DNA of 64,000 bases, from assembly GCA_017394805.1 (NCBI GenBank), contig JAFPXC010000003.1, positions 1 through 64,000 of the forward strand, read 5' to 3'. The DNA is from Clostridia bacterium. Its GTDB lineage: Bacteria; Bacillota; Clostridia; Christensenellales; CAG-1252. The position numbers and the translations under genes are program-made. Of this stretch, positions 50,069-59,647 are shown in pieces. The notes below the pieces were generated by a model. The model made no database searches. It had not been told where the DNA came from and saw nothing but the letters and a program-made list of their open reading frames with translations. How positions within the stretch are numbered: the stretch's first letter is position 1; the number at the start of each line of letters is the position of its first letter.

Positions 50069-50557
50069 ATGAACATCGTATTGGTAGAGCCGGAAATACC
50101 GCAAAATACGGGCAATATCGCCCGAACGTGCGCCGCGACGGGGTGCAAGTTGCACCTTATCAAGCCGCTCGGCTTCGACATTAGCGAGCGTGCCGTCAGG
50201 CGGGCGGGGTTGGACTATTGGGACAAGTTGGACGTCGCGGTCTACGAGAACTGGGACGACTTCGTGGCGAAAAACCCCGCGGCGAAGTGCTGGTTCGCCT
50301 CCACCAAGGCCGCGCATTGCTACGCGGACGTGGCGTATCAATCGGACGACTACCTCGTCTTCGGCAAGGAGACGAGGGGTTTGCCCGAGCCGCTTTTGGC
50401 CGCCAACTACGAGCGCTGCGTGCGCATTCCCATGCGCGAGGGTTTGCGCAGTCTCAATCTCTCCAACAGCGTGGCCGTCGTGGTGTACGAGGCGTTCCGT
50501 CAGTTGGACTTCGCGGGACTTACGGAGGAGGGGCACCTCACGGGCAGGAAGGATTAG
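50069..50557 (+). CDS. trmL: tRNA (cytidine/uridine-34-2'-O-)-methyltransferase TrmL
   Basis: 162 residues. SPOUT fold: MNIVLVEPEIPQNTGNIARTC, LVFGKETRGLPEPLL, IPMREGLRSLNLSNSVAVVVYEAFRQ, which form the knotted SAM site. TrmL methylates the wobble ribose of tRNA-Leu. It follows the NLR-like gene after seven bases with AAAAAGGAGTAGC, so it may share its transcript by chance, since a long immune gene and a tRNA enzyme have no known link. Terminator follows. Confidence 0.92.
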   Translation: MNIVLVEPEIPQNTGNIARTCAATGCKLHLIKPLGFDISERAVRRAGLDYWDKLDVAVYENWDDFVAKNPAAKCWFASTKAAHCYADVAYQSDDYLVFGKETRGLPEPLLAANYERCVRIPMREGLRSLNLSNSVAVVVYEAFRQLDFAGLTEEGHLTGRKD

Positions 50558-50628
50558 GTTGCCTTGCGGCGGCGAATGTAATGGATTGCCAACGCAAAGC
50601 GAGATAGTTGCCTTCGGCAACCGAAAAG

Positions 50629-50669
50629 AAAAAGGCTGTTGAGAAATCGTCGTTCTCAACAGCCTTTTT
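50629..50669. terminator. Bidirectional terminator between trmL and the parvulin-like gene
   Basis: AAAAAGGCTGTTGAGAA pairs with TTCTCAACAGCCTTTTT around a 7-nt loop, T-runs on both strands. Confidence 0.93.
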
Positions 50670-50685
50670 GTTTGCTTGGGCGAAA

Positions 50686-53103
50686 TTATTTGTTGTTCTC
50701 TTGCAACTTGTTCAGCATATACTCGTAGCCCTTGGGATTGTACTTGATGTTGGACTCTTCGTATTTGGTGATGAAGTCTTTTTGGAACGCGGCGTAGTCG
50801 GCGGACACTTTCTCGGAGAGGAGAGAAGCACCCAACTCGGCGGCGACGGTACCCTTGTTGTAGTAGGTGACGTTGGCGCCGTCCTGGACGGCCAAGCCCT
50901 TGGTCGCGTCCGCGTCGTAGTCGTAGCTGTTGTAGATGTAGTCCAGACCGAGTTGGTCGTAATTGGTCTCACCCACGGTGGTCTCGGAGACGGTGCCGAA
51001 GTCGTCGTCCACCGCATAGGCGGTCAGCACGACGAAGTGGATGCCGTACTCGGACACGCACCAGGCGTAACCGCCCACGCCGCCACGCGCGCTCTCGATG
51101 AACACGCCCTTGGCTTCCAATTCGGCCTTGGCGTCGGCGAAAGATTTGCCATTGTAGGTATCCCTGCCGTTGTAGGCGGCCAAGGTGTCGCACGCCAACT
51201 CGAAAGCCTCTACCATACCGCTCTTCTCGTTCTCGGCGGTCATCAGGTAGCCGTACTCTTTGTTGGTGATGGAAGAGAAAGCGCCCGAATCCTCGTTGGC
51301 CTTGTAGATCCACTCGTTGATGGTGGAAAGGAGAGCCTGACGATACTCGTACGCGTTGGCGGTGACGGTGGCGTCGTTGTTGACGGTGTTCAAGGCGTTC
51401 TCGATATCCGCGATGACGTCAAGCACGTTGACGGCCTCTTGGTTGAGGTACTTCTTGGCGGGGCAGTTGACGCAAGGACAATTCTCGTCGCAGGCGTACC
51501 ACTCGTCCAAGGTGGTGTAAGAGGGACGGTCGGCGCCCGCGGGCAAGACGTAGTTCTTGCAATGGGGGCAGGTGCAGGTCTCCGCCTCGCAGGTGGCGTT
51601 CTTGTCGTAGTCGGGGTTGGAGAGCCACACTCCTATCTCCTTGGCCTTGTTGACGGTGAAGTCTTGGATGGCGGTATCGTTGGCATTCTTGGCCGACTTG
51701 AAGGCGCTGATGGCGTTGGATTGCTCTTCGGTGAACTTGAACAGCACTTGGGACACGTAGTAGTAGCCGTAGCTATCCTCGTGCACGGGTTGCAGCACGG
51801 CGTCTTCCAGGCTGCTCATATCGCCCTTGACGAAGGACTTGACGGCCAATTCGGCTTTGCGCTCGTCCACCACGCGGTTGTACTCGGCTTCGAGCTCGGC
51901 CTTGGTGAGGGTGATTTGCTCGGCCTTGGTGTTCTCGGTAAGGGAGCGTAGTTGGTTGACCATATAGGAATACAAATAGTTGTCGTAGGTGCGGTAGTTG
52001 TCCTCGAGATACTTCGTGAGACGGCTCATCGCGCTACGGGCGAACTTGTATTCTTTGCGGGCCTCGGTGAGTTCGGCCTCGGTCATACCTTCCTTGATAT
52101 AGTCGGCCTCTTTCACCTCGAAGGAGTATTTGGCCTCGAGCTTGGTGTCGTCGTCGGCGTTGTCTTCCTCGTTGGAGGCGGCTTGCTCACGCGTGGGGCG
52201 AGCGGTCACGATATCCACGGTGAAGGTGGCGGATTTGCCGCCGTAGGTCACGGTGATTTCCTGCGCCTTGGCGGCGGAGGACGCGCTGAAGCCCGAAGTT
52301 ACCAAATACTTGGTGGGGATTTCCACCGTGAGGCCGTGCGCGTCGTTGGCTTCGGCGTAGTTGGCTACGACCACCAAGCCGCGGGTGTCCAACGTGGCGT
52401 CGCTATCTACTTCGTAGATAAGGCGGTAGGGTTTTTCCTGTATGGAGATGGACGTGAATCCCTCGGGCGTGGTGTCCTTCTCGGTGCCGTCCAAAGCGGC
52501 GTACTCGGCTTTGACGGTCTCGAGATAACTGTCGAAACGGTCTTGCATATCCTTGTTGGCCGAACGGATGGCGCTGTTGACGTAGCTGTAGTCGGTGTAG
52601 CAGGCCATGATGGTCTCCAACTCGGCGATACGCTCGCTGTAGAAGCGATTGAGTTCGCTCATTTGGTTGAAGTTGTAGGTGTGCCCCTTGGTGGAGGCGG
52701 CTTTCATCGCTACGACGCGTGCGTCGGCGTCGCCCAATTCTTTTGCGTAGGCCTCGGACAGCGTTTCGATGCACAAAAGACTGTACAACGCGCTCTTGGC
52801 CAAGGACTTGTTGCTGTTCTCAAAGGTCTCGTCCAGGTTGGACATATAGCTTTGGAACTGTTCGGCCGAGATGTAGCCGTATTGGTAGTAGGTGTACAAA
52901 TAGTTGTAATAGCTGTAGAACTGATTGTACAACTCTTCCACGGATACGATGGATACGCGGTCGGCGTAGTTGACGGTGGCGGTCACTTGTTTGCCCGCCC
53001 GCTCTTCGTTGACGGGGAACATCTTGGTGCCGCAGGCCGTCAAAAGCACGGTGCTGACTGCGAGAATCATAACGATGATCACGGTTAAGATAGTTTTTTT
53101 CAT
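50686..53103 (-). CDS. Parvulin/PrsA-like foldase lipoprotein with a cysteine-knuckle insertion
   Basis: 805 residues. Lipoprotein signal (VLLTACG, Cys about 24). A SurA/PrsA-like helical N-terminal region (about 50-220), a beta domain of the Ig-like kind (about 215-310), helices to about 430, then YYYVSQVLFKFTEEQSNAI, which matches the start of a parvulin PPIase domain. The expected parvulin end, GYAWCVSEYGIHFVVLTAY, comes only near residue 690, so about 190 residues are inserted. The insertion holds two knuckles, CEAETCTCPHC and CDENCPCVNC (about 502-548), eight cysteines in all, as for zinc binding. Likely helps fold exported proteins. Own promoter, monocistronic. Confidence 0.7.
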   Translation of the reverse strand: MKKTILTVIIVMILAVSTVLLTACGTKMFPVNEERAGKQVTATVNYADRVSIVSVEELYNQFYSYYNYLYTYYQYGYISAEQFQSYMSNLDETFENSNKSLAKSALYSLLCIETLSEAYAKELGDADARVVAMKAASTKGHTYNFNQMSELNRFYSERIAELETIMACYTDYSYVNSAIRSANKDMQDRFDSYLETVKAEYAALDGTEKDTTPEGFTSISIQEKPYRLIYEVDSDATLDTRGLVVVANYAEANDAHGLTVEIPTKYLVTSGFSASSAAKAQEITVTYGGKSATFTVDIVTARPTREQAASNEEDNADDDTKLEAKYSFEVKEADYIKEGMTEAELTEARKEYKFARSAMSRLTKYLEDNYRTYDNYLYSYMVNQLRSLTENTKAEQITLTKAELEAEYNRVVDERKAELAVKSFVKGDMSSLEDAVLQPVHEDSYGYYYVSQVLFKFTEEQSNAISAFKSAKNANDTAIQDFTVNKAKEIGVWLSNPDYDKNATCEAETCTCPHCKNYVLPAGADRPSYTTLDEWYACDENCPCVNCPAKKYLNQEAVNVLDVIADIENALNTVNNDATVTANAYEYRQALLSTINEWIYKANEDSGAFSSITNKEYGYLMTAENEKSGMVEAFELACDTLAAYNGRDTYNGKSFADAKAELEAKGVFIESARGGVGGYAWCVSEYGIHFVVLTAYAVDDDFGTVSETTVGETNYDQLGLDYIYNSYDYDADATKGLAVQDGANVTYYNKGTVAAELGASLLSEKVSADYAAFQKDFITKYEESNIKYNPKGYEYMLNKLQENNK

Positions 53104-53161
53104 GTTTTCTCCTTACGTGTACGCGTGCATTTGAGTGTCGCGCGCGAAATTACACAAAACA

Positions 53162-53190
53162 ATTATACATAAAACAATGGGGATTGGCAA
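53162..53190 (-). promoter_or_regulatory. Promoter of the parvulin-like lipoprotein gene
   Basis: Minus strand TTGCCA (53190-53185), 17-bp spacer, TATAAT (53167-53162). Confidence 0.8.
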
Positions 53191-53213
53191 CAATATTTAC
53201 GCGTTTTTTGTCT

Positions 53214-56200
53214 TTATTGGCTATAATTTCCGCCTACGTAGCGCAAAAATCGGGTGACCAACTGCATTTTGTAAGCGATACTCTCCTTCTTTTGCACGAG
53301 TTCGAGGGCCGTTCCCACCCAAATCGCCTGGCATTCGTCCGCGATTTTTCTCGTGGCGGCGGTGACGGCCACGCTCTCGGTGTAGTCGGCCGACACGAAG
53401 CGCACGCGGCAGAAGCGGCGGTCTATCTCTATTTTCTGCACGCCGACTTTACTGCCCAATACGCGCAGCAGCGAGACGGACAAGAGGTTGTCTACCACCG
53501 TGGGTATCTCGCCGTACAATTCGGCTATATCTTTGCGGATGGCGTCCCGTTCGACCTCGTCCGTAAGCCCCGCTATGCGGCGGTAGAGTTTCAGCCGCTC
53601 CACTTCGCCTGCCACATAGTCCTCGGGGATATAGGCGTCGCAGTTGACCGATACTTCGGTATTGGTCTCGGGCGCGACGATCTCGCCTTTCAAGAGGGCG
53701 ATGGTCTCCCGCAATAGGCGGCAATACATATCGTAGCCGATGCGCTCCACGTGTCCGTGCTGTTCTCGTCCGAGCACGTCGCCCGCCCCACGGATCTCGA
53801 GGTCCATGAGGGCCAGTCGGTAGCCCGAGCCCAAGCCCGCGTTGTCGCACAAGGCGTCGAAACGCTTGGCCACGTCGCCCGTGGGCACGTACCCTTCGGG
53901 GTAGGTGAAGTAGGCGTGCGCCTGCCTCGTCGAGCGTCCCACGCGGCCCTTGAGCTGGTACATTTGCGCGAGTCCCAGACGGTTGGCTTCCAGCACGAAG
54001 AGGGTATTGGCGTTGGGTACGTCTATGCCGTTTTCGATGATGGTGGTGGCCAATAGCACCTGCGCCTCTTTGTTGTAGAACTTGTAGATATTGCCTTCCA
54101 ACTCGTGCGCGGACATTTGCCCGTGCCCCACGACGAACGTGACTTCGGGCAGGAGTTTTTGCAGTTTGCCGAGGCAATGGTATATCTTCTCCACGCTGTT
54201 GTACAGCACGAAGACCTGCCCTCCGCGGTTGAGTTCGGCGCGGACGGCGTCTTCCAACAGTGCGTCCGAATACTCGCCGACCATCGTCTCCACGTCCCGC
54301 CTTCCCTTGGGCGGGGTGTCCAATACGCTGACGTCGCGGATGCCCGACAACGCCATGTGCAAGGTGCGCGGTATGGGCGTGGCCGACAGCGACAGCACGT
54401 TGACGTTGTTGCGCATGGTCTTGATTTTTTCCTTGTGCTCCACGCCGAAACGCTGCTCCTCGTCCAACACCAATAGGCCGAGGTCGAAAAACTCCACGTC
54501 CTTGCTGAGCAGTCTGTGGGTGCCGACCACCACGCTGACGGTGCCCTCGGCGAGCCCTTTGAGTATCTCTTTGGACTCCTTGGCGGTGCGGAAGCGCGAA
54601 AGACACGCCACCTTGACGCCGAAGGGCAGTAGGCGTTGGGCCACGGTCATGAAGTGCTGTTCGGCCAATATGGTGGTAGGCGCGAGAATGGCGGCCTGCT
54701 TGTTTTCCATGATGGTCTTGAACACGGCGCGGAGGGCCACCTCGGTCTTGCCGAAGCCCACGTCGCCACAGATGAGGCGGTCCATCACCCGTCCCGATTC
54801 CATATCGCGTTTGATTTCGGCCACCGCGTTGAGTTGGTCGGGCGTTTCCTCGAATTCGAACGCCGCCTCGAATTGCCGTTGGAAGGGGGTGTCGGGCGGA
54901 TAGACGTAGCCCTTGCTTTGCTCGCGCTTGGCGTACAACTCCAATAGGTCGAAGGCGAGTTTGCGAATGCTCGCGCGCGCCTTGGCCTTTTGTTGTTTGA
55001 ATTCCTCTTTGTTGGGGTTGGACAGTTTGGGCGCGGATTCCGAGCCGGCGTAGAGTTTCAACAGCCCCATTTGGTGCATAGGCACGTAGATTTTGTTTTC
55101 GCCCGCGTAGCGAAGCACCAAATAGTCCATTTCGCCCACGTAACTTTTGACGTGCTGTACGCCCATACATTGACCGATGCCGTACTCATCGTGCACGACG
55201 TAATCGCCCGGTTTGGGCGCGACCACGCGCTCTTGGGGCAGGTTGGTCAGGGCGGGCACGGTGGTAAGGCACATATCCTGCGTGCCGACCACCACGCACT
55301 TGGCGGCAGGGAAGACGAAGCCGTTGTCCAAGCGCGTTGGCACGAATTCCGCCCCCACGTCCCCCGTCAATGCGGTCATCGTCCTCACCCATTCGGGCGT
55401 GCCGCAGTAGAGGCGCACGGCATAGTCGCGCCGTCTGTATTCCAGTAAATCCTTGACCAGTAGGTTGATATCCTTCGAATAGGCGGGCAGATTGGTGCCG
55501 TGCAGGACGAATTGCCCTTTTTCGCGGTCCACCTGTCCTTGGGGGATGCCGCTGAATCCGAGCATACCGAAGCCGCCTATCTTGGTCATGACCACGTCGG
55601 CGGCCAAGGCGCTTTCGGCGTGGCGGCGCATGACTTCGCCCTCGGGCATCAAGCGGTCCACCCTCGCGCGCAGGTCGGCGGTGAGGGCGTTGAGCGTGTC
55701 GAACAGTTGCTTGGGTTCGTCCAATACGAACAGGCAATCGGGGGGCAGATAGTCGAAAAGGGTTTGGAATTGATCTTTGACGAAAGGCAATATCCAAGAC
55801 AAGGCCGCGTCTTTCGGGTTGGCGTTCAGTTGCGACTCCACTTCGGATAGGATCTCTTCCGTGCGGCATTGCGCCTTGGCGTTTTGCAGGGGGCTGCGGG
55901 CGGCGACGATGCGCCGCATCACTTCCTTGGGGGGTAGGTCGTACAGCATATCCGTCGCGGGCAATAGGTCCACCGCGTCCGATCGCCCCATTCCCTTCAT
56001 GGTTTCGGGTTGAAAGAACTTAATGCTCTCTATCTCGTCGAAATCCAATAGCACCCGCAGGGGCATTTCGGCGTCGATGGGGAATATCTCCAAAGCGTCG
56101 CCCGTCACCGAGAAAGTGCCCTTGCTTTCGGCGCGATCGCTTTGACGGACGTAGCCCATGGCGGCAAGTCTGTCGGATAGCGTGACGGGGTCCCACTTGT

Positions 56201-56612
56201 CGCCTACCGCCAGTCGCAATGTCGCCGACAGCAGACGGTCGCGCCGAGGCGCGTATTGCGTCAGCGCCTTGGGCGAGACGACCAACGCGTCGTAGTCCCC
56301 CTTGGCGAGCGAGAGCAGACACCCCAACCGCATACTGACGTTGCCGAGGTTGACCTGCCGCCTGTGCACGATCGTATCGAACGGCGCGGGAATGGTGCGC
56401 ACCTTGCAACCCATCTGCGTGAGAGTAGTGACGATTTTGGGACACTTATCCTCTCCTGCGACGTAGACGAACTGCCGCCCCGCAAGGGTGGCTATATGCG
56501 CCCGCTGCGTGTGCGATGCGCCGTAGACGACCGTCCTGTCTTTGGTGGCGACGGACGATAGCACGTCGGCGTAGGCCGCTCGTAGGGAGGGGATGGCAAA
56601 AAAATCTTTCAT
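53214..56612 (-). CDS. mfd: Transcription-repair coupling factor Mfd
   Basis: 1132 residues from the ATG at 56612 that overlaps the pth stop (ATGA); the longer frame lies inside pth. N-terminal UvrB-like part (DYDALVVSPKALTQY, GTFSVTGDALEIFP, VLLDFDEIESI), the RNA polymerase interaction domain (PGDYVVHDEYGIGQCMGVQ, DYLVLRYAGENKIYVP), then the RecG-like translocase: Walker A GDVGFGKTEVALRA, DEEQRFGV, LSATPIPRTLH, QLKGRVGRSTRQAHAYF, and the TRCF C-terminal domain. It removes stalled RNA polymerase at DNA damage and recruits UvrA. Last gene of the nine-gene housekeeping run. Confidence 0.95.
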   Translation of the reverse strand: MKDFFAIPSLRAAYADVLSSVATKDRTVVYGASHTQRAHIATLAGRQFVYVAGEDKCPKIVTTLTQMGCKVRTIPAPFDTIVHRRQVNLGNVSMRLGCLLSLAKGDYDALVVSPKALTQYAPRRDRLLSATLRLAVGDKWDPVTLSDRLAAMGYVRQSDRAESKGTFSVTGDALEIFPIDAEMPLRVLLDFDEIESIKFFQPETMKGMGRSDAVDLLPATDMLYDLPPKEVMRRIVAARSPLQNAKAQCRTEEILSEVESQLNANPKDAALSWILPFVKDQFQTLFDYLPPDCLFVLDEPKQLFDTLNALTADLRARVDRLMPEGEVMRRHAESALAADVVMTKIGGFGMLGFSGIPQGQVDREKGQFVLHGTNLPAYSKDINLLVKDLLEYRRRDYAVRLYCGTPEWVRTMTALTGDVGAEFVPTRLDNGFVFPAAKCVVVGTQDMCLTTVPALTNLPQERVVAPKPGDYVVHDEYGIGQCMGVQHVKSYVGEMDYLVLRYAGENKIYVPMHQMGLLKLYAGSESAPKLSNPNKEEFKQQKAKARASIRKLAFDLLELYAKREQSKGYVYPPDTPFQRQFEAAFEFEETPDQLNAVAEIKRDMESGRVMDRLICGDVGFGKTEVALRAVFKTIMENKQAAILAPTTILAEQHFMTVAQRLLPFGVKVACLSRFRTAKESKEILKGLAEGTVSVVVGTHRLLSKDVEFFDLGLLVLDEEQRFGVEHKEKIKTMRNNVNVLSLSATPIPRTLHMALSGIRDVSVLDTPPKGRRDVETMVGEYSDALLEDAVRAELNRGGQVFVLYNSVEKIYHCLGKLQKLLPEVTFVVGHGQMSAHELEGNIYKFYNKEAQVLLATTIIENGIDVPNANTLFVLEANRLGLAQMYQLKGRVGRSTRQAHAYFTYPEGYVPTGDVAKRFDALCDNAGLGSGYRLALMDLEIRGAGDVLGREQHGHVERIGYDMYCRLLRETIALLKGEIVAPETNTEVSVNCDAYIPEDYVAGEVERLKLYRRIAGLTDEVERDAIRKDIAELYGEIPTVVDNLLSVSLLRVLGSKVGVQKIEIDRRFCRVRFVSADYTESVAVTAATRKIADECQAIWVGTALELVQKKESIAYKMQLVTRFLRYVGGNYSQ

Positions 56613-57166
56613 TGCAATACTTGTATGGCTTTGGGTATGGAGCGCGTATCGAGATAGGCTGACAGCACGGTTTTGGCGTCCGTGGTCGCCTTGTCCCACC
56701 GCGCGAAAAGGTCGTCCTTGGGGCGGGACAACACGAAGTTGTAGAGGGACATTTCGCCCGTCGGGCGGCCGATACCTACCCTCAGGCGCGGCACGTTCTC
56801 GCCCACGCAACCCACGACGGAACGCATACCGTTGTGCGTGCCCGCCGAGCCTTTCTCACGCATACGCAAAACGCCCAAATCCAAGTCTATATCGTCGTAG
56901 ACCACGACGACCTCTTGGGGTTTGGCGTGGTAGTAACCCAATAGTTCTCGCACGCTGTCCCCCGATAGGTTCATATAGGTCTGGGGCTTGGCGACGATTA
57001 TTTTTTCGCCTTTGACGAACAGTTCGCACACTTTGGCGTGGCAAATGCGGCGTTTGAAGGTGCCGCCCAAATCGGCGACGAGCTTGTCCACCGTATTGAA
57101 TCCCGTATTGTGATAGGTGTTGCGATAGGTCAACCCGGGGTTGCCTAAGCCGACGATAATCAACAT
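56609..57166 (-). CDS. pth: Peptidyl-tRNA hydrolase
   Basis: 185 residues. Frees tRNA from prematurely dropped peptidyl-tRNA. GLGNPGLTYRNTYHNTGF holds Asn9 and catalytic His19, then KPQTYMNLSGDSV with the substrate Asn, DDIDLDLGVLRMREKGSAGTHNGMRS. Ribosome site AAGGAG. It overlaps mfd by four bases, the pth-mfd order common in Bacillota. The 111 bases between tadA and pth contain a GGGGTACGTACCCC palindrome without a T-run. Confidence 0.95.
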   Translation of the reverse strand: MLIIVGLGNPGLTYRNTYHNTGFNTVDKLVADLGGTFKRRICHAKVCELFVKGEKIIVAKPQTYMNLSGDSVRELLGYYHAKPQEVVVVYDDIDLDLGVLRMREKGSAGTHNGMRSVVGCVGENVPRLRVGIGRPTGEMSLYNFVLSRPKDDLFARWDKATTDAKTVLSAYLDTRSIPKAIQVLQ

Positions 57167-57277
57167 AATGTCTCCTTGCGGTGCCGTTGCACCTCGTTCT
57201 ATGGGGCGTTCGCCCTCGTTTTTGATGGTAACGGTCGTAATAGGCGGGGTACGTACCCCCGTTTTTCGCGCCGTCTG

Positions 57278-57727
57278 CTATTTTTTGCGCTTGTTGCGGA
57301 AGAAGTCGGTCAGCAGCCGTCCGCATTCTTCGCCGAGTACGCCGCCGACGACGGTCATACGATGGTTGAGTTTTTTATCCCCGATGAGGTCGTACACGCT
57401 CCCCATACAGCCCCCTTTCGGGTCGTATGCGCCGAAGTAGACGGCTTTCAATCGACAGTTGACGACGGCGCCCGTGCACATGGCGCAAGGCTCCAAAGTG
57501 ACGTACATCTCGCACTCGTCGAGGTACCAGTTGCCGCACGCTTTGGACGCTTCCGCAAGCGCCAATATCTCGGCGTGCGAAATGGCGGAGTTGTCGCGCT
57601 CTTTGCGGTTGGCGGCAGCGGCGATCACCTCATCCCCGCGCACGACGACGGCGCCGACGGGTACTTCGTCGGCTTCGGCCGCTGCTTTTGCCAATTCGAT
57701 GGCCATACGCATATATTTTTCGTCCAT
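57278..57727 (-). CDS. tadA: tRNA adenosine-34 deaminase TadA
   Basis: 149 residues from the ATG at 57727 with AAGGAG; the longer frame reads into the upstream gene. Zinc site: His51 and the catalytic Glu53 in SHAEILA, and Cys81 and Cys84 in EPCAMC. Converts A34 to inosine in tRNA-Arg(ACG). VPVGAVVV and the GCMGSVYDL loop fit TadA rather than cytidine or guanine deaminases. One base separates it from the M14 peptidase stop. Confidence 0.93.
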   Translation of the reverse strand: MDEKYMRMAIELAKAAAEADEVPVGAVVVRGDEVIAAAANRKERDNSAISHAEILALAEASKACGNWYLDECEMYVTLEPCAMCTGAVVNCRLKAVYFGAYDPKGGCMGSVYDLIGDKKLNHRMTVVGGVLGEECGRLLTDFFRNKRKK

Positions 57728-57728
57728 A

Positions 57729-58559
57729 TTACTCCTTGTACGCCGCCATATACGACGCAACGTCTTTGTGCGCCGCGACGAGGGCGGGCAGTTCCCCGTA
57801 GGGGAATGGGTGTGCGAAGTCGTCCGAGCCTATCTCCACCGTCAAGGCTATGCCTTGGGGGTAGTTCAGGGCATACCAGTCCTTGTATCCGCCCGCACTA
57901 CCGACGCTACGCGAATAGGCGTACCCCAGCCGCTCGGCGAGATAGCGGGCCGCGCCTTGGCTATGCGCCGCCGCTTCCCCTTCGCCGAACCCGTAGTAGA
58001 TCACTTCGCCCTTGCAATGGTAGCTGAGCGTCAGGCGGTATCGTCTATTCCTCGTCAGGCGTACCAAGCACCGCGCCTCGGGCGAGGACAGCGGATAGGG
58101 GCCGACGTAGTTCGCGGGTGCGGGACGGCGGACGTTTTGTTTGCCCGTACCCCACCGCGCGTCGAAGTTGACGTTGACGTCCACCCCTTCGCCGTTGGCT
58201 TTCCACAAAGCGAAGTCTTCTCCGCCGTTCAGGGCGAGCAACCGTTCGCGGGCGAGGAGCGGCGCGGACGATACGCCCTTGGCGCACAGTTCCACCCCGT
58301 CGGGGTTGACCATGGGCACGAAGTCGCAAGGGGGCAGTCCGCCCACGGCGTAGGCCTCCCGATAGGCGCGCGCCATCGCCACTACGACGGGCGCCGTAAT
58401 ATGTTCGCGCGCGTGGATGGCGCCGTGTATCAGCATACCGCCGCCACGGCCTACCGCGATGACGTAGATAGGCCGTCCAAACGCCGAACGCCCCGCCGTG
58501 TACACGGTGGGGAAATCTTGTATATCTCGTCGCAAACTGTCGTAATCGTATATGGTCAT
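57729..58559 (-). CDS. M14 family zinc carboxypeptidase
   Basis: 276 residues from the ATG at 58559. Zinc ligands HAREH (His and Glu, about 49-52) and the later His in TLSYHCKG (about 180); the catalytic Glu is in LTVEIGSDDF (about 249). The active-site arginine is in NVNFDARW. The size and motif spacing fit the gamma-D-glutamyl-diaminopimelate peptidase-like M14 group that trims cell-wall peptides. No signal peptide is visible, so it may act on imported muropeptides. It starts 19 bases after tsaD; a ribosome site is weak. Confidence 0.8.
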   Translation of the reverse strand: MTIYDYDSLRRDIQDFPTVYTAGRSAFGRPIYVIAVGRGGGMLIHGAIHAREHITAPVVVAMARAYREAYAVGGLPPCDFVPMVNPDGVELCAKGVSSAPLLARERLLALNGGEDFALWKANGEGVDVNVNFDARWGTGKQNVRRPAPANYVGPYPLSSPEARCLVRLTRNRRYRLTLSYHCKGEVIYYGFGEGEAAAHSQGAARYLAERLGYAYSRSVGSAGGYKDWYALNYPQGIALTVEIGSDDFAHPFPYGELPALVAAHKDVASYMAAYKE

Positions 58560-58578
58560 ACGACAGTATATGCCGTGG

Positions 58579-59610
58579 TCAGTCGCTACGCAAAGGTATG
58601 GTGGCCACGGCGTCCAGCGTGTTGGGCGCAAAGGGCGCACCCGCGCGGATCTGCACCAAAGCCTCCATGCCGATCATCGAAGCATTGTCCGTGCAGAAGC
58701 GCTTGGGCGGGAATAGGGTAGCGATACCCTTGGGATAGGCGTAGTTGTTGAGCACCTCGCGCAAGCGACCGTTGGCGCCCACGCCGCCCGCAACGGCTAT
58801 GGTACGTATACCCCTTTCTTCGGCCAAAGCCACCGCGTGTTCGGCCAAAACCGATACGGCCGCGTCTTGGAAAGAGGCCGCCACGTCCGCTTTGGAATAG
58901 GGCTCTCCTTTTTGCTCCTTGGTGTGTACGTAGTTGATGACGGCGGTTTTGAGACCGCTGTAACTGAAGTCGTATTTGCCCGCCATCTTCGCCTGCGGCA
59001 GGGGAATGCACGCTTTGCCTTCGCGCGCCGCTTTTTCTATTTCGGGGCCGCCGGGGTAGGGCAGTCCCAGCACCCGCGCCACTTTGTCGAAGGCTTCGCC
59101 CACGGCGTCGTCCGCCGTAGAGCCGTAGATTTTTAAGTGGGTGTAGTCGGTCACTTCGGCCACCGCCGTGTGTCCGCCCGATACGATGAGTGCCACGTAG
59201 GGGGGCCTCAGCTCGGGGTGCGCCAGGTAGTTGGCGGCGATGTGCCCGCGAATGTGATTGACGGCCACGAGGGGCTTGCCGTAGGCGAACGCGAGGCCTT
59301 TTGCGTAGGATACGCCGACCAACAGAGCGCCGATGAGTCCCGCACCGTAGGTGACGGCGACCGCGTCCACGTCGGGGATGGCGAGGCCGCTTTGGCGTAG
59401 CGCATCGTCGACCACCGCGTTGATATTGACGGCGTGATTGCGCGAGGCTATCTCGGGCACGACGCCGCCGAACGCGCGATGGATGGGTATTTGGGTGGAA
59501 ATGCTTTCGCCCAAAACCACGCCGTCCCGCACGATGGCGCAGGCGGTTTCGTCGCAACTCGATTCGATGGCGAGTACTGTCAGATTGGTCTTGTTTTGCA
59601 AAGCATTCAT
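58579..59610 (-). CDS. tsaD: tRNA N6-adenosine threonylcarbamoyltransferase TsaD
   Basis: 343 residues. Transfers threonylcarbamoyl to A37 of ANN-decoding tRNAs. Metal-binding His119 and His123 in NHIRGHIAANYL, ATP-binding AIESSCDETACAIV and the C-terminal GGVGANGRLRE. Start at 59610 with AAGGAT. TsaB and TsaE are not in the window. 37 bases after prfB. Confidence 0.95.
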   Translation of the reverse strand: MNALQNKTNLTVLAIESSCDETACAIVRDGVVLGESISTQIPIHRAFGGVVPEIASRNHAVNINAVVDDALRQSGLAIPDVDAVAVTYGAGLIGALLVGVSYAKGLAFAYGKPLVAVNHIRGHIAANYLAHPELRPPYVALIVSGGHTAVAEVTDYTHLKIYGSTADDAVGEAFDKVARVLGLPYPGGPEIEKAAREGKACIPLPQAKMAGKYDFSYSGLKTAVINYVHTKEQKGEPYSKADVAASFQDAAVSVLAEHAVALAEERGIRTIAVAGGVGANGRLREVLNNYAYPKGIATLFPPKRFCTDNASMIGMEALVQIRAGAPFAPNTLDAVATIPLRSD

Positions 59611-59647
59611 GCTATCCTTCTTGCGCCCCGTTATAGGGCGGCTTACT

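Noticed and set aside
57167-57277. Terminator between tadA and pth
   Set aside because: GGGGTACGTACCCC can form a hairpin, but no T-run follows on the minus strand; pth and mfd probably stay on the same transcript.
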